42,018 bases of DNA from a virus: the IMG/VR virus record IMGVR_UViG_3300042879_002022, positions 1-42,018 of that record; one strand, 5' to 3'. Made by a program: the position numbers and the translations under genes. Positions 31,316 to 38,231 of this stretch are shown piece by piece. Each line of letters begins with the position of its first letter. Position 1 is the stretch's first letter. The notes beneath the pieces were generated by a model, which ran no database searches, was not told where the DNA came from, and saw only the letters and a list, made by a program, of their open reading frames with translations.

Positions 31316-31623
31316 TGGCGGGGCCTACGGCGAGCGGCAGGGCGGCACAGGCCAGCCAAGACGCGTGCGCGGTTGGCCGGGGTGTTAGCGAGCTTGTGCG
31401 CGATCAGGTGGTACTGGATCAGGGCTTCGGCCTTGCGTTCTTCCTTCTCGCGTTCGCGCTGTTCTGCTTGCTTCTTGCTTGGGTGGCGCATGATCTCCCA
31501 CACCAGATAGGCGGGAATCAGCACCATCCCAAACATGGGAAGGATGGCCAGCAGGTACAGCGCCCCAACCGGGGCCAGCACGACGCCGACCACGGTGAAA
31601 GCTCTTTTGAGCCACTTCTTCAT
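31312..31623 (-). CDS. Small membrane protein with charged C-terminal tail
   Basis: The protein has 103 residues. Two hydrophobic segments (FTVVGVVLAPVGALYLLAIL and FGMVLIPAYLVWEIM, about residues 9-45) are likely membrane helices. A strongly charged helix follows (KKQAEQREREKEERKAEALI) and then an Arg-rich end. It is the only clearly two-pass membrane protein in the early region apart from the one at 31849. A role in host take-over or superinfection exclusion is possible but unsupported. Confidence 0.68.
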   Translation of the reverse strand: MKKWLKRAFTVVGVVLAPVGALYLLAILPMFGMVLIPAYLVWEIMRHPSKKQAEQREREKEERKAEALIQYHLIAHKLANTPANRARVLAGLCRPAARRRPRQ

Positions 31624-31829
31624 GCCTGGGCCTCGAACGCCTGGGCATTGCGCACTTTGAGCAGAGCGCCATGGGCGACGCGCAGGGCGTCTTGGGTATC
31701 GGCCCAGGCGTCGTCGCCGGGTGCCAAGGCCTGGATTTGCACCTCGAGCAGTTCGCTTAGCAGGTGTGCGCGAGGGCGCAGCAGCTCACAGAGCAGCTCG
31801 GCTTCCTTGCGGTTGATGTTGAGTTGCAT
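31620..31829 (-). CDS. Small helical hypothetical protein (69 residues)
   Basis: The sequence MQLNINRKEAELLCELLRPR and the ADTQDALRVAHGALLKVRNA segment form two amphipathic helices. Stop and start codons overlap the next gene by 4 bp. Function unknown. Confidence 0.65.
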   Translation of the reverse strand: MQLNINRKEAELLCELLRPRAHLLSELLEVQIQALAPGDDAWADTQDALRVAHGALLKVRNAQAFEAQA

Positions 31830-31848
31830 GGGTCAATCGCTCTTGTGA

Positions 31849-32103
31849 TCAGGCAACCGCCAATGCGGGCCGTTTGCGAGTCCGGCCAGCGCGCACGGGC
31901 GCGGGCGGGTTCTTGGTTGGTTTCGTAGGCAGTGGCGCTGGGTTGGCCGCGGCCGCCTCCTTTTGGGTTGTGGGCCTCCAGCCGGCGGCGGTGAGCAGCA
32001 GAGCCAGGGCGTGAGCCAGCAGGGGCCGCAGGGCCACGGCCACCAGCTCGAGGGCCAGACCCAGCAGCGCCAGGGCGGCCAGGGCGGGATCGTTGCGGTT
32101 CAT
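31849..32103 (-). CDS. Small membrane protein (84 residues)
   Basis: The start MNRNDPALAALALLGLALEL at 32103 overlaps the stop of the ribbon-helix-helix gene (ATGA). Two Leu/Ala-rich hydrophobic stretches cover residues 7-45, followed by a Pro/Lys/Arg-rich cytoplasmic-type tail. No family recognised. Confidence 0.62.
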   Translation of the reverse strand: MNRNDPALAALALLGLALELVAVALRPLLAHALALLLTAAGWRPTTQKEAAAANPAPLPTKPTKNPPAPVRAGRTRKRPALAVA

Positions 32104-32276
32104 TTGAACGACTCCCACTTCTCAACAGCGCGCTCGAGCAGGTAGGCGCTGAGGTTGGAGAGGCTGCGGCCTTCCTCCAGCGCACGGCGCTCGAGGCGGC
32201 TCATCACTCCATAGGGAACGGTGATCGTCATTCGTTGCGAGCGACGCAGGGCCAGCTCGTCCGGGGTAAGTGTCAT
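32100..32276 (-). CDS. Ribbon-helix-helix (CopG/Arc-type) DNA-binding protein
   Basis: The protein has 58 residues. QRMTITVPYGVMSRLERRAL, followed by EEGRSLSNLSAYLLERAVE, gives the beta strand (TITVPY), first helix, turn and second helix of a ribbon-helix-helix dimer. It is a good candidate regulator of this early block. Its ATG at 32274-32276 is 11 bp downstream of a copy of the 12-mer leader (32288-32299), a plausible autoregulatory operator. The 81-bp gap upstream has no other gene. Confidence 0.82.
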   Translation of the reverse strand: MTLTPDELALRRSQRMTITVPYGVMSRLERRALEEGRSLSNLSAYLLERAVEKWESFK

Positions 32277-32287
32277 GGGTGGGCGTT

Positions 32288-32299
32288 TGGTGGTTGGTC
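32288..32299 (-). repeat. 12-mer leader GACCAACCACCA, copy 2
   Basis: Exact copy, 11 bp upstream of the ribbon-helix-helix gene start. Confidence 0.8.
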
Positions 32300-32357
32300 G
32301 CTGGGTGAGCCCAGCAGGGAACCCGAGGGCCAGGGGCCCAGGGGCTCGGTGCTGAGG

Positions 32358-32843
32358 TCAGCCGATGCCGCAGCGGCGAGCGATGGCCGCGGCGGATTCG
32401 GGCGGCGCGTCGTGCGCCATGCAGGCCTTGAACAGCTCCGCGTGGCTGGTGTCCTCGTGTTCGTTGAGGGTGTAGTAGCTGTCACCGACTCGCACGCAGA
32501 ACGTGGCGATCGCCCCGGTGAGCCGCTCGGAGATGCGGAACGAGGCGTAACCCACGCCACGAGTCCAGCGCTCGGGCGGCAGGCAGTTGAGCAGCTCCTC
32601 GTAACGCTCCTGGGTGATGCGGCGCGGGCCGGTGCAGTAGCGCTGGCGATCGCTCTGCTCTTGGAGCTCGAGCGCCTCGATGGTGGGCAGGGTGTAGGCC
32701 TGCTTGCTGACGTGGCCTAGGGCCCGCAGCTCCTCGAGGGTCTCGCCACCCCAGAAGCTCCGGCCATCGCGGCCGAGGAATGTGTAGATCCGGCCGGTGG
32801 TGGGATCCCACACGGCGGGCGTGCTGTCGTTGAAGTTGCTCAT
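32358..32843 (-). CDS. Uncharacterised early protein (161 residues)
   Basis: The protein starts MSNFNDSTPAVWDPTTGRIY and contains FLGRDGRSFWGGETLEELRA, a central acidic helix (TIEALELQEQSDRQRY) and a C-terminal CMAHDAPPESAAAIARRCG. The first half reads like a small beta-rich domain. No family recognised. It is one of the first genes transcribed leftward. The leader copy at 32853-32864 is 9 bp upstream of its ATG. Confidence 0.72.
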   Translation of the reverse strand: MSNFNDSTPAVWDPTTGRIYTFLGRDGRSFWGGETLEELRALGHVSKQAYTLPTIEALELQEQSDRQRYCTGPRRITQERYEELLNCLPPERWTRGVGYASFRISERLTGAIATFCVRVGDSYYTLNEHEDTSHAELFKACMAHDAPPESAAAIARRCGIG

Positions 32844-32852
32844 GGTTGGTGG

Positions 32853-32864
32853 TGGTGGTTGGTC
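32853..32864 (-). repeat. 12-mer leader GACCAACCACCA, copy 3
   Basis: Exact copy, 9 bp upstream of the 161-residue gene start. The spacer is also CA-rich (CCACCAACC). Confidence 0.8.
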
Positions 32865-32911
32865 GAGGGGTGAGCCCCTCAGGGAGCCGCAACAGCAGCT
32901 CCGGGAGAGGG

Positions 32912-33061
32912 TCAGGGCCCAGGCCGCTCCGCCGGCATCGCACGCCCGCGGATCAGGCCCAGTTCCGGCCGGTCAGGCGCCCCAGGCGCCAACGGCTTGT
33001 GGAGCCAGCCCAAGGCCAGCCCCAGGGCCAGCCCATAGGCCGCCAGTGATGCGCCGCGCAT
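32912..33061 (-). CDS. Small protein with N-terminal signal/membrane helix (49 residues)
   Basis: The protein starts MRGASLAAYGLALGLALGWL, a signal-like or membrane helix, then becomes Pro/Arg-rich (APGAPDRPELGLIRGRAMPA). The ATG at 33059-33061 shares its A with the stop of the 63-residue gene (TGATG). Function unknown. Confidence 0.55.
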   Translation of the reverse strand: MRGASLAAYGLALGLALGWLHKPLAPGAPDRPELGLIRGRAMPAERPGP

Positions 33062-33252
33062 CAGTACCCCAGCCAGTGCAGCAGTGCCTCGGCGTTGCGC
33101 TCGTCCAGGTGGACAGCGCTCACCCCGTGGTCGTCCTCGTACACGTCGTCCAGGGTGAACCCGTGCTCGCCCAGCAGTTGCACCGCGTCGGCGCGGGTCA
33201 GGTTGCCGTAGCCGTCCGCGTAGGACAGCACCGACTCCTCGTAGCTATTCAT
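33061..33252 (-). CDS. Small acidic hypothetical protein (63 residues)
   Basis: The protein starts MNSYEESVLSYADGYGNLTR, continues with the helix ADAVQLLGEHGFTLDDVYED and ends in an acidic helix DERNAEALLHWLGY. It may be the first gene of the leftward early block. The leader copy at 33267-33278 lies 14 bp upstream. Confidence 0.68.
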   Translation of the reverse strand: MNSYEESVLSYADGYGNLTRADAVQLLGEHGFTLDDVYEDDHGVSAVHLDERNAEALLHWLGY

Positions 33253-33503
33253 CGGTCTAGGTGCGGTGGTGGTTGGTCAGACCGCGGGCCCGGCGCAGTG
33301 CGCTGCAGCCCCGTAGCGGTCCTGCTGCCATCCTGCTTGATCTCCACGGGGGTGGAGCAGATGCCCTGGGGCGCACCTGCCAATCTGTAACAACTCTTTA
33401 CGTTGCCCCGTGGCGCCTGCCTGCCGGCGCAGGTCCAGCGGCGCCAGCACCCCCACCCCACCAGGCCGGACAGGCCCACCAGCAGCCCCCAGCGGATGTG
33501 CAA
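33249..33503 (-). CDS. Doubtful small ORF upstream of the early block
   Basis: A TTG-initiated frame of 84 residues with a hydrophobic N-terminus (HIRWGLLVGLSGLVGWGCW), whose stop overlaps the next ATG (ATGA). Against it, the repeated 12-mer leader, which is non-coding or at a gene end elsewhere, lies inside its C-terminal codons (SDQPPPHLDR), and no good ribosome-binding site is seen. It may simply be leader sequence. Confidence 0.28.
   Translation of the reverse strand: MHIRWGLLVGLSGLVGWGCWRRWTCAGRQAPRGNVKSCYRLAGAPQGICSTPVEIKQDGSRTATGLQRTAPGPRSDQPPPHLDR
33267..33278 (-). repeat. 12-mer leader GACCAACCACCA, copy 4
   Basis: Exact copy, 14 bp upstream of the 63-residue gene start at 33252. 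Confidence 0.8.
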
Positions 33504-34050
33504 TCCGCTGAGAACCCAGCCGCCACCAGCCCCCAGGCCCTAGCAGGCTGCAGGCCGGCTGCACCCAGGCCCGCAGGGCCCAGCAGCCACAGGCAGAAAA
33601 GGCAGGGGGTGCAGGGGGGAGCTGTCGCCCGCACGTACTGGGCACCCCACCACATCGCGCGACCCAAAAATCGGCCCCTGGGTCTGAACCGGATCTAGCC
33701 AGGGTCAATACGGGGGTGGAGCGGGAACTGGGTTGGGTTGATGTTGGGAGTGTGCCCACCCTGGTGGAGGACGTCGGGGGTGGAGCGGAGTGCAGACGGT
33801 CTTGCGTGGAGAGGGAGACGTCTGGAGACGGGGTGGGAGGGCTGCGCCGGATGTTTCTGGAGATTTCTTCCTACCTACCAGTAGAGATATCCAGAGCAAC
33901 TGTGAAATGGCCCAGTGGTGGAGCGGAGCTCTACGGGGGCGAGTAGTAAGCCTTTATGATTTGAGTGCATGAGATCCCTTCCGGCGACAGGGGTCGGATC
34001 CTGAAGCCGGTATTAAGGGGATCTCGCCAGTGTTATGCGCCACTGACTGC
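33504..34050. promoter_or_regulatory. Divergent control region between the two transcription blocks
   Basis: No convincing gene lies in this stretch of about 550 bp, which separates leftward and rightward transcription. It holds three iterons around GGTGGAGCGG (33716-33725, 33780-33789, and GTGGTGGAGCGGAG at 33915-33928); two TCTGGAGA copies, one forming an imperfect inverted repeat with ATATCCAGA near 33895; and a GTAGAGC-family element at 33931-33946. Promoters, operators for the winged-helix or ribbon-helix-helix proteins and a replication origin are all possible here. Confidence 0.55.
33931..33946 (-). promoter_or_regulatory. GTAGAGC element in the divergent control region
   Basis: On the minus strand CTACTCGCCCCCGTAG is followed by AGCTCC. 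It belongs to the same family as the elements before gene 11 and SSB, with a spacer two bases longer. Confidence 0.45.
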
Positions 34051-34425
34051 ATGAACCCTATCGAATCTGACGGCGAGGATTACGTCATGCTCCACAGGCA
34101 AGGTCGAGAGGCTTGCGCGGAGCTGTTGAAGGAGCGGAAATTGCTCCCCCGCGATCTGGCGGTGCTCTGGGGCCTGACCATTCATCTGCACTGGCGCAGT
34201 GGCCGGGTGAAGGTGACGGCCAAGTGCCTGGCGGAGCAGCTGGGGATGCGGATTCAGGACGTCACCCACTCGCTGAAGCGGCTGCGGGAGCACCTAGTGA
34301 TCAGCAAGGCCTACGACCAGACCACGGGCGAGACCTACTTCTTGTTCAACCCCTGGTACATCTCTGTTGGTGGGGCAAAACGCCGCGGCCACATCCACCG
34401 TCAGTTCACGGATTCACTGGAGTGA
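34051..34425 (+). CDS. Winged-helix protein, regulator or replication initiator
   Basis: The ATG at 34051 gives 124 residues beginning MNPIESDGEDYVM; a GTG 21 bp upstream is an alternative. LLPRDLAVLWGLTIHLHW is followed by the helix-turn-helix GRVKVTAKCLAEQLGMRIQD then VTHSLKRLREHLVISKAYD and a wing GETYFLFNPWYISVGG. The FLFNP..I..GG ending resembles RepL-type plasmid initiators and related wHTH proteins. It is the first gene of the rightward block, next to the iteron-bearing control region, so either transcription control or replication initiation is plausible. Confidence 0.7.
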   Translation: MNPIESDGEDYVMLHRQGREACAELLKERKLLPRDLAVLWGLTIHLHWRSGRVKVTAKCLAEQLGMRIQDVTHSLKRLREHLVISKAYDQTTGETYFLFNPWYISVGGAKRRGHIHRQFTDSLE

Positions 34426-34449
34426 GCCAAGCAAGGCCGATAGCCTGAA

Positions 34450-34695
34450 GTGAACTGCTCTACACCCGTGTATTTGTCCAACACAGAGCGGGAACGCCTT
34501 GGTCTGTTTGGTTTTGGCTCTGATGTTCCTGATGACGTGGTGGCCGCAGCTGAAGCGGCGCTGGCATCGCCTTGTGGAGGTGCTTGTCCTGCCCCAGCGG
34601 CGAAGACCACGAAGCGTGCACGCAATAAGGCCGGTGAATACGTCGGTGATGACCCGGCGACGGCTGAAGTGAACGAGGCTTATGAGGCTGGCTAA
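34450..34695 (+). CDS. Small conserved phage protein upstream of TerL (81 residues)
   Basis: The C-terminus KTTKRARNKAGEYVGDDPAT followed by AEVNEAYEAG resembles an uncharacterised basic-acidic tail that recurs in small cyanophage proteins. The start is uncertain: GTG 34450, GTG 34468 or TTG 34474. A GTAGAGC-family element occupies 34460-34473, and if it acts as it seems to elsewhere, the start would be the one after it. Confidence 0.6.
   Translation: MNCSTPVYLSNTERERLGLFGFGSDVPDDVVAAAEAALASPCGGACPAPAAKTTKRARNKAGEYVGDDPATAEVNEAYEAG
34460..34473 (-). promoter_or_regulatory. GTAGAGC element at the start of the 81-residue gene
   Basis: On the minus strand ATACACGGGTGTAG is followed by AGCAG. 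It overlaps the possible upstream start codons of the 81-residue gene. Confidence 0.4.
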
Positions 34696-34758
34696 GGTCA
34701 TGTCGCCCACCCAGGTGGTGCTGGGAGGCCCGCTAGCGCTTCGTCTCTGCGGACGTGC

Positions 34759-34770
34759 TGGTGGTTGGTC
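34759..34770 (-). repeat. 12-mer leader GACCAACCACCA, copy 5
   Basis: Exact copy in the 114-bp gap before TerL. No minus-strand gene follows it; on the plus strand it is 39 bp upstream of the TerL ATG. This makes a pure minus-strand ribosome-leader role less certain. Confidence 0.75.
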
Positions 34771-34809
34771 GGAAGCCCATTCTGCCCTCGTGGTGGGAGG
34801 GGCTTCCAC

Positions 34810-36582
34810 ATGAGTTGGACCCCAATCCCGCCGGAACTGGGTGTCGGGCGGTTCCCATATTTCTTCTGCTACATCCTGCGGGAGCTGGGGTTGGCGGAAG
34901 TGCCGACCAAACAGCAGCTGCGGATCTGTGACTGGCAGGAGAACGGCCCCTCCCGTCAGATCACCGTTGGCTTTCGTGGTGTGGCGAAGAGCACGATCGC
35001 CGCGGCCAGGGCCTTGCACCGGCTACGGATCGATCCGTTCAACGAGAAGGTGCTGATTCCAGGCTCCACAGCGGAGAAGGCCCTGGAGATCACCACGTTC
35101 ATGGCGCGGTGCATCCGTGATATCGACATCCTGAGGTGCCTGGAGCCACGCAACGACGGGCGGAGCAGCACCAGGGCGTTTGATGTGGGCCCTGCAGTGG
35201 TGGATCAAAGCCCGAGTGTCCGCGCTGTGGGAATCCTGTCGCCGTCATTGACCGGCAAGCGCTGCACGATCGCCATCCCGGACGACATCGAGACCCTGAA
35301 CAACTCGATCACACCGCTGAAACAGGAGCGTTTGGCCGCGGCCGTGACCGAATTGGAGGCAATCCTCAAGCCGGATGAGGGCCAGGAGCTGCCGCGGATG
35401 GTCCAGTTCCTGGGTACGCCTCACCTGGAGACGTCGCTTTACCTGCGGCTGGTGCGTGAGCGGAATTACTCGATCCGCTACTGGCCAGCGCGGTATCCAG
35501 ATCCCTCTGATGCGGACCAGTGGGACTGCTACGAGGGACATATCGACCCCGTGATGGCAGCTGAGGTCGAGGAAGACCCGTCATTGGTAGGTCAGCCGAC
35601 TGATCCAGAGCGTTTCGGGCACGAGGAACTGCTGGGCCGCGAGATGCGGATGACCAGGGCGTCGGTGCAGCTGCAGTTCCAGCTGAACTGCCGCTTGTCG
35701 ACCCTGGATCGCTATCCGATCCGCCTTGGCGACCTGATCGTGCTGCCGCTGGACGGCAAGGCGTTGCCAGAGGTGGTGGCGTGGTCGTCGGGAACGGAGT
35801 ACCGGATCCAATCCATCCCGTGTGTGGGCCTTGGCGCGGACCGGTACTACCACTCACCGGCCGTGATTCAGGGCTGGCTGCCCCAGGAAGAGGCCTGGCG
35901 GTGCGTGCTGGCCATTGACCCGTCCGGCCGCGGCAGCGACGAGTTGGCGTGGGCTGTGGTGGCGGAGTTGAACGGCAACCTATTCGTCCTCGAGAGCGGT
36001 GGCACCACCCGCGGCTACGAGGAGGAGGTGCTGGTCCACCTGGCGAACGCCGCCAAGCGCTGGAAGGTGAACTACGTCATCCCGGAGCCGAACTACGGCG
36101 ATGGCATGTTCGCCGCGTTGCTGAAGCCGGTGATGCAACGCATCTGGCCCTGCACGGTGGAGGAGCCGCCCAGGAGCGCCGGGCAGAAGGAAAAGCGCAT
36201 CGTGGATGTGCTCGGGCCGCTGAGCCAGCAGCACCGGCTGCTGTTCAACAGCGAGCTGGTGCAGAAGGATTGGAACGGCGCGGAGCGTGACCCCGATACG
36301 GGCCATCAGCGGTCATTGATGTACCAGATGAGCCGCATCACGGCCGATCGGGGCTGCCTCACTTACTACGACCGCATCGATGCGCTGGCGATTGGCTGCT
36401 CATGGTTCGTTGAGGCCGCTGCTCAAGACCAGGTGAAGGCGCAACAGCAACGCGCCGACGAGATCGAGGACTGGTCTAGGCAGGCCTGGATGGACGAGAC
36501 AGGGGCCAGCGTGGATGCACTGGCCTTGGGGTTCCGTCCAATGGCCCGCAGCGCTGCTTATGGCGGCGTCAGGCGGCGGTAG
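34810..36582 (+). CDS. terL: Terminase large subunit (T7 gp19-like)
   Basis: The ATG at 34810 follows a strong GGGAGGGG ribosome-binding site; the product has 590 residues (T7 gp19 is 586). The ATPase shows Walker A GFRGVAKST (54-62) and Walker B TIAIPDDIE (153-161). The nuclease domain has D370 in VLAIDPSGRGSDELAWAVV and a later acidic site in YDRIDALAIGCSWF. It packages DNA through the portal. It is on the plus strand, opposite to all head and tail genes, and its end overlaps the small terminase gene by 14 bp in convergent orientation. That layout differs from T7, where all late genes share one strand. Confidence 0.95.
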   Translation: MSWTPIPPELGVGRFPYFFCYILRELGLAEVPTKQQLRICDWQENGPSRQITVGFRGVAKSTIAAARALHRLRIDPFNEKVLIPGSTAEKALEITTFMARCIRDIDILRCLEPRNDGRSSTRAFDVGPAVVDQSPSVRAVGILSPSLTGKRCTIAIPDDIETLNNSITPLKQERLAAAVTELEAILKPDEGQELPRMVQFLGTPHLETSLYLRLVRERNYSIRYWPARYPDPSDADQWDCYEGHIDPVMAAEVEEDPSLVGQPTDPERFGHEELLGREMRMTRASVQLQFQLNCRLSTLDRYPIRLGDLIVLPLDGKALPEVVAWSSGTEYRIQSIPCVGLGADRYYHSPAVIQGWLPQEEAWRCVLAIDPSGRGSDELAWAVVAELNGNLFVLESGGTTRGYEEEVLVHLANAAKRWKVNYVIPEPNYGDGMFAALLKPVMQRIWPCTVEEPPRSAGQKEKRIVDVLGPLSQQHRLLFNSELVQKDWNGAERDPDTGHQRSLMYQMSRITADRGCLTYYDRIDALAIGCSWFVEAAAQDQVKAQQQRADEIEDWSRQAWMDETGASVDALALGFRPMARSAAYGGVRRR

Positions 36583-36835
36583 GGGGTGCTGGCGGGCGGA
36601 TCGGCACCACTTTGACCTTCTGCTCGAGCTCAGCGAAGTTGAGCTTGCCCGACATGCGCGCCAGATCGGCCGTTGGCGTTTCTGGCATGGCTGCAGCGGT
36701 GATGGCGTTCTGCTTCAGGAGCTGCAGCGCTTCGCGGCGGGCGTTTTTGTCGCCATTGCGGAGGTCATCAAGGATTCCATGCGCCACTTCGGCGTGGATG
36801 TCCTCCAAGACCTCTCGGAGATCGTGGTTTGCCAC
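36569..36835 (-). CDS. terS: Probable terminase small subunit (T7 gp18-like)
   Basis: The protein has 88 residues (T7 gp18 is 89). The helical core DLREVLEDIHAEVAHGILDD and NARREALQLLKQNAITA parallels the T7 gp18 DNA-recognition/oligomerisation helices, and the tail TADLARMSGKLNFAELEQKV then VKVVPIRPPAP is typical of cyanophage small terminases. The start is GTG. It lies within the plus-strand block but on the minus strand, between terL and the endolysin. Assignment is from size, helix pattern and neighbourhood; sequence identity to T7 is low. Confidence 0.72.
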   Translation of the reverse strand: MANHDLREVLEDIHAEVAHGILDDLRNGDKNARREALQLLKQNAITAAAMPETPTADLARMSGKLNFAELEQKVKVVPIRPPAPPTAA

Positions 36836-36864
36836 GTTTACATGGGTGGAGAGCTTTCCCCATC

Positions 36865-37575
36865 ATGCCGATCGAGGAAGTCCAGTTCACTGATCAGCGA
36901 TGGCTGCAGTTCTGGGAGAACTACAAGGGGCTTCCGCATCAAAAAGATGCGATCACGAAGCTTGGTCAGCAGATCAAGCAGGCTGACCAGGGGCTTTTGA
37001 GTGAGTCGTCAGAGTGGGTAGAGAAATGGAAGCAGCCGCAAACGGCTGCATTGGTGCGTAATCCGCTGAATGTGCGTTGGCAGAGCCAGTTGGATAACAA
37101 ATCTGGGGCCGGATACCGGGAGTGCTTCAGCTCCAGTTGCGCCATGTTGGCGATGTACTGGGGGAAGGTGGTTGGCGACGACGCCTATAACACCGTCCGG
37201 CAGAAGTTTGGCGACACCACATCAGCAGAAGCCCAGCTGGCGGCGTTGCGGTCACTTGGGCTGCGGGCTGATTTCTTCACCAACGGCACGGCAGTGGCCC
37301 TGGAGCGCGAGATCGATGCAGGTAGGCCTGTTGCTGTTGGTTGGCTGCACAAAGGCCCTGTGACGGCCCCCAGCGGCGGCGGGCATTGGTCCGTGATCAT
37401 CGGCTACACCGATGCCGCCTGGATCCAGAACGATCCGAATGGCGAGGCCATGCTCGTTGGCGGCGGCTACGCCAACAACACCAAGGGCGGCGGCGTGGTT
37501 TACAGCCGCAAGAACTGGAATCCGCGCTGGATGCCGGGCGGCAGCGGCGGCTGGTATCTCACCTGCAAGCCATGA
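36865..37575 (+). CDS. C39-type cysteine peptidase, probable endolysin
   Basis: The ATG at 36865 follows GGAGAG by about 11 bp, giving 236 residues. The papain-like C39 signature is clear: NVRWQSQLDNKSGAGYRECF places catalytic C87 before SSSCAMLAMYWGK; H174 is in GGGHWSVIIGY; D190 follows in WIQNDPNG. The N-terminal 60 residues are a helical region. A peptidase cutting peptidoglycan cross-bridges is the likely lysis enzyme, in place of the T7 gp3.5 amidase, which is absent. It diverges from terS and overlaps the next gene by 4 bp. A protein-processing role cannot be excluded. Confidence 0.84.
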   Translation: MPIEEVQFTDQRWLQFWENYKGLPHQKDAITKLGQQIKQADQGLLSESSEWVEKWKQPQTAALVRNPLNVRWQSQLDNKSGAGYRECFSSSCAMLAMYWGKVVGDDAYNTVRQKFGDTTSAEAQLAALRSLGLRADFFTNGTAVALEREIDAGRPVAVGWLHKGPVTAPSGGGHWSVIIGYTDAAWIQNDPNGEAMLVGGGYANNTKGGGVVYSRKNWNPRWMPGGSGGWYLTCKP

Positions 37576-37865
37576 AACGCGAACGACTGCATCTCAGCCA
37601 TACGACAACGGTTGAGACAGGAAAGGACTGGAACGGACGTTTTTTCATCGCTTACGACAAGGGGGCTTCTGTGTTCTTGCGTTGTCCGATCGCGGTGCGG
37701 AAGTGGCTCAAGCTGCCGACCAAGATCCCGATGCGCGAGTCGTACGACAGCTGGATCGCGTCTCTGGAGGCGGCCGACACCAATCCATCGCCAAATTTGG
37801 GGCAAATTAGGAGTTCCGCGCTCGATGAGAGCGACCCGAACCACCAGACCAGGACGGTGATCTAG
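37572..37865 (+). CDS. Hypothetical protein downstream of the endolysin (97 residues)
   Basis: The ATG at 37572 overlaps the endolysin stop (ATGA); a longer frame upstream is an out-of-frame reading of the endolysin gene. The sequence has GKDWNGRFFIAYDKGASVFL and RCPIAVRKWLKLPTKIPMRE, a basic alpha/beta domain, then a Ser/Asn-rich tail. No family recognised. It ends the rightward block and overlaps the convergent membrane-protein gene by 4 bp. Coupling to the endolysin suggests a lysis accessory. Confidence 0.65.
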   Translation: MKRERLHLSHTTTVETGKDWNGRFFIAYDKGASVFLRCPIAVRKWLKLPTKIPMRESYDSWIASLEAADTNPSPNLGQIRSSALDESDPNHQTRTVI

Positions 37866-38047
37866 CGCTTCACTCTGGGGCTGATGATGCCGGCTGCCAC
37901 TTCGATGACCCGGTAGAACTTGACGAGGAGCCGGGTGTAGTCGTTGAGGGCCTTGTTGTCCTTGGGCGTGGGGGTCATGTTGACCACCACCAGGGCGACG
38001 CCGTGGATGGCGATGGCCAGGGCGACGTAATCAGAGAAGTGGTTCAT
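37862..38047 (-). CDS. Small membrane protein, candidate holin
   Basis: The protein has 61 residues. Residues 7-24 (YVALAIAIHGVALVVVNM) form one membrane helix; a Pro/Lys turn (TPTPKDNK) leads to an amphipathic helix that ends AAGIISPRVKR. Small one-pass proteins of this type are common in the lysis region of cyanophages. The ATG shares its A with the preceding stop (TGATG). Holin function is inferred from size, topology and place. Confidence 0.68.
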   Translation of the reverse strand: MNHFSDYVALAIAIHGVALVVVNMTPTPKDNKALNDYTRLLVKFYRVIEVAAGIISPRVKR

Positions 38048-38223
38048 CAGGGTCGCTCAAGATCGCGGAGCCTGGTCTCGTGGTCCTGCAGCATCGTCTG
38101 CACGCCCTCGAGAATTGTTGTGGTGCGTGATTCAAATCGCCCCAGGCCGTTGGCGATCTTCCAGAGCGCGGCGACGCCCGAGCCGCCAAGTCCGATGAGG
38201 GCAAGGATGCTCGCTGGGTCCAC
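38047..38223 (-). CDS. Second small membrane protein with coiled coil (58 residues)
   Basis: A GTG start gives a protein beginning with PASILALIGLGGSGVAALWK, one membrane helix, then a charged heptad helix FESRTTTILEGVQTMLQDHE and TRLRDLERP. This topology (N-terminal membrane anchor, C-terminal coiled coil) resembles T7 gp18.5/spanin-like or holin-associated proteins. It is coupled to the candidate holin by TGATG. The GTG is chosen because no ATG lies in frame before it; the region immediately upstream is the stem-loop after the RT gene. Confidence 0.68.
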   Translation of the reverse strand: MDPASILALIGLGGSGVAALWKIANGLGRFESRTTTILEGVQTMLQDHETRLRDLERP

Positions 38224-38231
38224 GCCAAGAT

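Noticed and set aside
37341-37571. An upstream extension of the 97-residue gene
   Set aside because: The extension is an Arg-rich out-of-frame reading of the endolysin gene. The ATGA overlap at 37572 gives the natural start.
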